A program made the position numbers and the translations under genes. From Candidatus Woesearchaeota archaeon (GTDB lineage Archaea > Nanobdellota > Nanobdellia > Woesearchaeales > UBA525): DNA of 10,185 nt. Within the stretch, counting starts at the first letter, position 1, and each line of letters begins with the position of its first letter. The DNA lies in the NCBI GenBank assembly GCA_013331575.1, contig DUGD01000034.1:7415-17599 (forward strand). The letters are read 5' to 3'. The notes beneath the pieces were generated by a model, which worked only from the letters and a program-made list of their open reading frames with translations, ran no database searches and was not told where the DNA came from. This document shows positions 7,180 through 10,185 of this stretch, piece by piece.

Positions 7180-8079
7180 TCAGTTCTTCCCGCGTTTCGC
7201 GCGCAAGTAAGCTATCGTCTCCGCGATGACGAAGATGCATAGTACGAAGAGGGCGCCTGCGATGAAGTAATCTATCGCGTGCGATTGCCACCAAGGGACC
7301 GATTGTTGCGCGGAAGGGTCGATCGATGGCACGAACGCGGCATTCGCGCTGTCTTGAGTTACTTCATCGACAACGTAGTCCATAGCCTCATTCACACCCT
7401 CGTTCGTCGCGTCGGAAGCCATTTTCGCAGTCGCGTTAAGCATCGCATCACCGGCGGGTTCTGGCGCTACCATCGCCATCGTACGCGCACCCTCCGGTGC
7501 GACACCGCCCGCTCCTGAAGAGATCGCTGCATCGGCGACTCCTTCCATCATGGAATCGACGCCTTGCTCCAGGGCAGGTGCCGCTGCGGTCTTGAGCATG
7601 GGCGCTGGAGACGGTATCGCATCGGCAGCGAACGAATTCATCGACAGGTCAGATGCAGCGGACTTCCCCATCGAGAGAGTTCCCGTGAGGAGTTGGGTGG
7701 TTTTGAGCACCGCAGCGAAACCGAGCGTGATAATGGTAATGGGAATGAACTTCTTGAGGCGCTCCAGGAGCGCGGGATCGTCGTCCTGCGGCGCGATGAT
7801 AATATACTTGTTCGCGAGCTTGTAATGGTTGACCTCACGCCCCTTCTCGCTATAGTGGAATTCGTCGACGATGACGAGTTTCGCGGCCACGAGCTGTTGG
7901 ATGTTGTAGTGGACGGTCGAGAGCGGCAGTCCCAAATCCTTCGCGATAGCGCTCTCGGTGGCATCCTTTCCGGCAAGATGCTCGAGTATCTTGATACACG
8001 TCGGATTGTGCATCACCTGCGCTAGCTTCTTCGCCTTGTCCTCATTGAGACTCACAAGCATGAACGGTTCTTTGGGCAT
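7180..8079 (-). CDS. Membrane-anchored winged-helix transcriptional regulator
   Basis: 299 aa. Residues about 12-95 form an ArsR-like winged helix: helices around NPTCIKILEHL, the recognition-type segment ESAIAKDLGLPLSTVHYNIQQL (42-63), and a wing ending near KYIII. A basic pair (KK, 109-110) precedes a membrane helix at 111-127. About 145 Ala/Ser/Met-rich residues follow, and a second helix at about 270-291 ends in RAKRGKN. Positive charges predict the DNA-binding domain and the C-terminus in the cytoplasm with the middle outside. I chose the ATG at 8079 because AGGTG (8086-8090) lies six bases upstream as a Shine-Dalgarno. The GTG at 8184 would add 35 residues unlike a winged helix. Unlike its neighbours, it appears to have a leadered mRNA. 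Targets are unknown; such proteins often sense the envelope. Confidence 0.85.
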   Translation of the reverse strand: MPKEPFMLVSLNEDKAKKLAQVMHNPTCIKILEHLAGKDATESAIAKDLGLPLSTVHYNIQQLVAAKLVIVDEFHYSEKGREVNHYKLANKYIIIAPQDDDPALLERLKKFIPITIITLGFAAVLKTTQLLTGTLSMGKSAASDLSMNSFAADAIPSPAPMLKTAAAPALEQGVDSMMEGVADAAISSGAGGVAPEGARTMAMVAPEPAGDAMLNATAKMASDATNEGVNEAMDYVVDEVTQDSANAAFVPSIDPSAQQSVPWWQSHAIDYFIAGALFVLCIFVIAETIAYLRAKRGKN

Positions 8080-8222
8080 GTTGGGCACCTTGGTATCATT
8101 CGGAGAAGAACGCACGACCGCCTTGGGACAATCCTGGCGTGTGAGTGCTGCGTCAGCGTGAATGCGAACACGCCAGCAAACCACGGAACGGAGTGAGTTC
8201 GATTCCCCGCGGTCGGAGAAGA
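8080..8222 (-). promoter_or_regulatory. Structured 5' leader of the tethered regulator
   Basis: If transcription starts about 26 nt after the TATA box at 8231-8240, the leader is about 130 nt. It holds a perfect 9-bp stem (8134-8142 with 8168-8176; plus-strand arms CTGGCGTGT and ACACGCCAG) with a small inner hairpin GCTG-CGT-CAGC (8147-8157). A wider 7-bp pair, CGACCGC (8115-8121) with GCGGTCG (8209-8215), surrounds it. The segment lies between two copies of TCGGAGAAGA (8100-8109 and 8213-8222). The Shine-Dalgarno AGGTG at 8086-8090 lies outside the stems. Confidence 0.5.
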
Positions 8223-8230
8223 GCGATGGG

Positions 8231-8240
8231 TATATTTAAA
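8231..8240 (-). promoter_or_regulatory. TATA-like box, probably for the regulator gene
   Basis: The plus strand reads TATATTTAAA; the minus strand reads TTTAAATATA preceded by purine-rich AGGAGG, which could act as a BRE. It is nearly symmetric, so direction is not certain. Minus is preferred because no credible plus-strand gene starts about 26 nt away. Confidence 0.5.
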
Positions 8241-8338
8241 CCTCCTGATAGGTCCGGGTACACTTGCAGTCATGATAGACGCCGCGACAGTAGACAACAA
8301 GGCCGACGATAAACGCGCGATACGCGTCGTCTGCACGA

Positions 8339-8722
8339 TCAGTTCGTCGTGTCTCGGACGTACGCTTCGAGCGCGAATCGCAAGAAAGCATCCTCGGGGG
8401 CGTTCATCCCCGCTATGACCTGAGGGAGGTACGCGTGCAGATACAGTATATCCTCGAAGAGTTCCGAAGACGGGGAATCGCACAGTATCGATCTCTTATG
8501 GAACTCAGGGGTGCCATCCGCCACCATCACAGTGAGCTCCTCGAGAGCGTTCGCGCGATGGTGTTCGGGAGGAGCCTCGTATGTGATGCGACAGAGCGAC
8601 CGCGTCGGGTGCACGCGCGCCGAAAGCGTCGCGCCATCATCGAGGACAGAACAGTAGATGAGCTCGGTGGTCTCGCTCGGTTTCGGACGATTGAACGCGT
8701 CCGACGGCATCTCTGAAGGCAT
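8339..8722 (-). CDS. Hypothetical protein, 127 aa
   Basis: I do not recognise this family. The protein is soluble, without signal peptide or membrane helices. It starts MPSEMPSDAFNRPKPSE and has a mixed strand-like middle (LIYCSVLDDGATLSARVH). It ends in helical text (SSELFEDILYLHAYL, then DAFLRFALEAYVRDTTN). The open frame extends up to 8986, but the upstream part crosses hairpins and reads poorly. The ATG at 8722 has a TATA-like box centred 26 nt upstream and is taken as a leaderless start. Codon use (GCG, CTC, ACG, GAG) matches the neighbouring genes. It runs in the same direction as the tethered regulator but is separated by 259 bases and a separate promoter, so co-transcription is unlikely. 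Confidence 0.72.
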   Translation of the reverse strand: MPSEMPSDAFNRPKPSETTELIYCSVLDDGATLSARVHPTRSLCRITYEAPPEHHRANALEELTVMVADGTPEFHKRSILCDSPSSELFEDILYLHAYLPQVIAGMNAPEDAFLRFALEAYVRDTTN

Positions 8723-8744
8723 GGAGCCTGGATATAGCGCGCAG

Positions 8745-8752
8745 CATAAAAG
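8745..8752 (-). promoter_or_regulatory. TATA-like box for the 127-aa gene
   Basis: On the minus strand CTTTTATG is centred at about 8748.5, 26 nt before the ATG at 8722. Confidence 0.6.
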
Positions 8753-8794
8753 CGTTTGCGCAGAGGGCACTCCCGCAGCGTCATCGCAGCCGGC

Positions 8795-8859
8795 TTGAAG
8801 GGGGGCTGGGACCGCGAATGAACCTCTCCGGGCTTTAGCCCGGGGTATCTTCCCTTCAA
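8795..8859. repeat. Palindromic element with GGGC-TTTA-GCCC hairpin
   Basis: The outer arms are TTGAAGGG (8795-8802) and CCCTTCAA (8852-8859), perfect over 8 bp. The inner hairpin is CTCCGGGC-TTTA-GCCCGGGG (8826-8845), 8 bp with one G-T pair. This hairpin, followed after a short spacer by TTCAA, looks like the subterminal imperfect palindromes at the right ends of IS200/IS605-group transposons and of non-autonomous relatives. No TnpA or TnpB gene is present, so it would be a remnant or small passive copy. Confidence 0.6.
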
Positions 8860-8990
8860 CGCGAGGGACGCGGAGCAAGCACTGCTCGTCCCTCGCAGCA
8901 TCGACGAAAATCGGCCTGCATGAATCGGTCGATTTTCTGGAGATATTCCAAGGCGTCCCTCCTCGCGCTAAAGCACGAGATATCACTCAA
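8856..8990 (-). other. Possible small ORF or gene fragment with ALEYLQ motif
   Basis: Minus-strand frame of 44 codons from a TTG at 8988-8990 (stop codon immediately upstream) to TGA at 8856-8858. The peptide holds RRDALEYLQKIDRFMQADF, a plausible amphipathic helix. The same ALEYLQ-K/R string occurs in the partial gene at the right edge with several synonymous codon differences. There is no ATG and no convincing promoter. The 3' half coincides with strong stem-loops, so this may be a decayed fragment rather than a live gene. Confidence 0.3.
8861..8896. repeat. Strong stem-loop
   Basis: GCGAGGGAC (8861-8869) pairs perfectly with GTCCCTCGC (8888-8896). Within it GAGCA (8873-8877) pairs with TGCTC (8883-8887) around the loop AGCAC. 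It starts directly after the palindrome ending at 8859. A further pair, GAAAATCG/CGATTTTC, follows at 8906-8937. No T-run marks it as a terminator. Confidence 0.65.
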
Positions 8991-9064
8991 TTAATGAATC
9001 GAGCGGACCGCCTCGACGACGTCAACAGCGAACTACACGCGTGACCAACCGAGGCTACACCGCA

Positions 9065-9454
9065 TCAATTGAGAAGCGAACGATAATGATCATCGAGGAT
9101 GTCGCGGAACTGCACGTGCGCGTCTTTGAGTCCCAGCACGTCGATGAAGTACGGAACATGCTCCACGATATTATCAATGCAGGGTTCAAGCCGTGGTGGA
9201 CCGGCACGGTGGAATCCTACATCGGTCCTTCCGCCTTCAAAACGAAGAAGTATCTCCTCATGCACGTTTTTGTCCTGATAACCGACTATACAGCAGCGGC
9301 GTTGGCGCTCCACGTACGCATAGAGCGAGTAACCTCGTGGGTGCGTCATACGGGAAATCATGCGGAATCTCGCATCTTCCGGCATATCGAAGAGAGGCTT
9401 GAAACCGAGAAGCGCATCTTGGTCATCGAGGGCCATGCGTTTGTGATTACGCAT
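9065..9454 (-). CDS. Possible hypothetical protein, 129 aa (strand uncertain)
   Basis: Both strands are open here with codons in register, so the strand must be judged from composition. The minus frame has Leu as a leading residue, a normal acidic/basic mix and no Trp. It gives segments such as ALDDQDALLGF, GYSLYAYVERQRR and HVPYFIDVLGL. The plus frame (from GTG 9041 or ATG 9086) is rich in His, Val and Ile, as the antisense shadows of the ABC genes are. Against that, its third-position GC and first-position purine content are slightly better. Starts on the minus strand could be ATG 9454 or ATG 9436; the second has a T-rich CTTTTTGA about 27 nt upstream. I recognise no family on either strand. 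Confidence 0.4.
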   Translation of the reverse strand: MRNHKRMALDDQDALLGFKPLFDMPEDARFRMISRMTHPRGYSLYAYVERQRRCCIVGYQDKNVHEEILLRFEGGRTDVGFHRAGPPRLEPCIDNIVEHVPYFIDVLGLKDAHVQFRDILDDHYRSLLN

Positions 9455-9492
9455 CCGCTCAAAAAGGTTATGGTCATCATGTAACTAACGTC

Positions 9493-9664
9493 TCGTTGGC
9501 GCCAGCGACTCGTCGTATGCACTCCTCGCAAAGGAGAGCAAAGATCTCCTTGCGCAAGGATTCGCATAATGCCGGCGAATCCTTTGCGTCCGCTCGTCGC
9601 GTGTTAGCATCATGTTCTTCGCTTCAGCTCTTTGCAGCTCCTCGCTTCAAGCTGGCGCCAACGA
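9493..9664. repeat. 172-bp element with 14-bp inverted terminal repeats
   Basis: TCGTTGGCGCCAGC (9493-9506) and GCTGGCGCCAACGA (9651-9664) are perfect 14-bp inverted repeats, each with a TGGCGCCA palindrome at the core. Inside are two adjacent stems. GCAAAGGAGA/TCTCCTTGC (9528-9553) has one bulge. A 13-bp stem with one bulge (9553-9565 with 9575-9588) has a 9-base loop. No gene is inside and no clear target duplication is seen. It fits a MITE-like non-autonomous element, or a structured RNA between two units. Confidence 0.6.
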
Positions 9665-9695
9665 ACGAACCACCGTGATTGTCTCCGCCGCAAGG

Positions 9696-9703
9696 TTTTA
9701 TAA
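9696..9703 (+). promoter_or_regulatory. TATA box of the RNase P RNA gene
   Basis: TTTTATAA is centred at 9699.5, about 26 nt before the predicted 5' end of the RNA near 9725. AAGG directly upstream may contribute a BRE-like element. Confidence 0.75.
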
Positions 9704-9724
9704 CCCTCCAGGCTCTCCAATCAC

Positions 9725-10038
9725 TGTCAGGTGCCGAGTCGATTGACGCTCCGCAAGGGGTGAGGAAAGTCCTGGCACAGAGTATGGCCGCTCGCGAAAT
9801 GCGAGGAGGGGAGACCCTACGGCAACGAACGGACAGCAACGTACCGATCGCGTCATACGGAATGATGCGCTGCAGCTCCCGGCGACGGGGGTGGATGCGC
9901 TGACATCGGCGCGAGGCGGATGAAACGAACGTCCCGGCCTGTGCAAGGCCAGTATGGCCGCTTAGTTGAATGTCGATAATCGTGGTCCGAGGTCGAACCC
10001 CGGCACGGTAGCAGAACCAGGCTTACCTTCACCCGACA
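9725..10038 (+). ncRNA. rnpB: RNase P RNA
   Basis: Catalytic RNA that trims tRNA 5' leaders with archaeal Rpp proteins. GAGGAAAGTCC at 9762-9772 is the CR-I signature, and AGAACCAGGCTTAC (10013-10026) is CR-V. Together they form the core helix P4: AAG, a bulged U at 9770, then CCTGG pairs with CCAGGCTT (10017-10024). The bulged U is the universally conserved one. P1 can form from TGTCAGGTG (9725-9733) and CACCCGACA (10030-10038), 8 of 9 paired. P2 is probably GTGCCG (9731-9736) with CGGCAC (10001-10006), placed six bases before AGAACC as in other RNase P RNAs; it shares three bases with P1. A P3-like hairpin has a GCAA tetraloop at 9753-9756. GGCAACGAACGGACAGCAACG and TTGAATG fit CR-II/III and CR-IV. 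Length near 314 nt fits archaeal type A. Ends are inferred from P1 and the promoter. Confidence 0.95.
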
Positions 10039-10046
10039 CTTTTCTT
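10039..10046 (+). terminator. U-rich end of the RNase P RNA gene
   Basis: CTTTTCTT directly follows the P1 3' strand, which fits T-tract termination by archaeal RNA polymerase. Confidence 0.55.
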
Positions 10047-10130
10047 ACCGCTTGGTTTGGCTAATCATGGCATGCTGCGCGCACGTATCGCGGAGCACCT
10101 CTTGCCCCTCGCAGGATTTAGACAGACGCG

Positions 10131-10185
10131 TCAATGTCTTTGCTCGCAAAGTCGCCGTGCCCTTTGCAGATACTCCAAGGCGATA
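10131..10185 (-). CDS. C-terminal end of a minus-strand gene
   Basis: Seventeen codons plus TGA (10131-10133) are visible, reading IALEYLQRARRLCEQRH, and the frame runs off the right edge. It is a strongly helical, coiled-coil-like end. The motif ALEYLQ-R matches ALEYLQ-K in the minus-strand frame near 8940, and most of the differences are at third codon positions. The gene would converge on the RNase P RNA gene, with about 85 bases between the two 3' ends. All three plus-strand frames are also open over parts of this stretch, so the call rests on the shared motif. The family cannot be told from so little. Confidence 0.4.
   Translation of the reverse strand, partial: IALEYLQRARRLCEQRH

Noticed and set aside
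8197..8206. GTTCGATTCC resembling a tRNA T-loop
   Set aside because: The flanking bases do not form a T-stem or acceptor stem, and no D or anticodon arm can be built.
8272..8415. Plus-strand ORF of about 48 codons after the TATA box at 8231
   Set aside because: The TATA-to-ATG distance is about 36 nt, the peptide is Arg/Ser-rich, and it overlaps the end of the minus-strand 127-aa gene.
8723..8986. N-terminal extension of the 127-aa gene up to 8986
   Set aside because: The extension crosses strong palindromes and has poor composition, while ATG 8722 has a well-placed TATA box.
10067..10185. Plus-strand frames from ATG 10067 and ATG 10072 running to the right edge
   Set aside because: Neither has a promoter at the usual distance or recognisable protein text; the minus-strand ALEYLQ frame is better supported.
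1..10185. CRISPR array, rRNA or tRNA genes
   Set aside because: No regularly spaced repeats and no tRNA cloverleaf or rRNA signature could be found on either strand by reading.

Overview
This window reads as a moderately GC-rich archaeal chromosome segment. The archaeal signs are TATA-type promoters, an archaeal-style RNase P RNA gene, a presenilin/SPP-type intramembrane protease, and a membrane-anchored winged-helix regulator. At five protein genes a TATA-like box is centred 25-28 nt upstream of the start codon (ATG at 808, 1921, 5872, 6211 and 8722). This implies mostly leaderless mRNAs. A DPANN-type or other small-genome archaeon is plausible from the gene style and a DUF5752-like tail on the ABC permease, but the lineage is not proven here.

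Left part (1-2400): the C-terminal end of an alkaline-phosphatase-superfamily phosphodiesterase, a 320-base gap with a 12-bp tandem repeat and a strong palindrome, a presenilin-like aspartyl protease with a long hydrophilic catalytic loop, and a small helical protein of unknown function. Middle (2400-5900): a two-gene ABC-2 export operon on the minus strand, ATPase then permease, with a 4-nt ATGA overlap. It ends tail-to-tail against the small gene across a hairpin. Next (5900-8240): a non-coding divergent region, a secreted trypsin-like serine protease, and, convergent to it, a membrane-tethered winged-helix transcription factor with a structured leader.

Right part (8240-10185): an unknown 127-aa leaderless gene; a region rich in inverted repeats, including an IS200/IS605-like GGGC-TTTA-GCCC hairpin; a possible gene fragment; a possible 130-aa protein on the minus strand; a 172-bp element bounded by 14-bp inverted repeats; and the RNase P RNA gene with its own promoter and U-rich end. 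The last bases carry the C-terminus of another minus-strand gene, which shares an ALEYLQ motif with the fragment near 8940.

The most suggestive functional grouping is of membrane and cell-surface genes: a presenilin-like protease, an exporter with a large external coiled-coil domain, a secreted serine protease and a membrane-tethered DNA-binding protein. A shedding-plus-intramembrane-proteolysis signalling route could be built from these parts. They are not one operon, so the link is a hypothesis.
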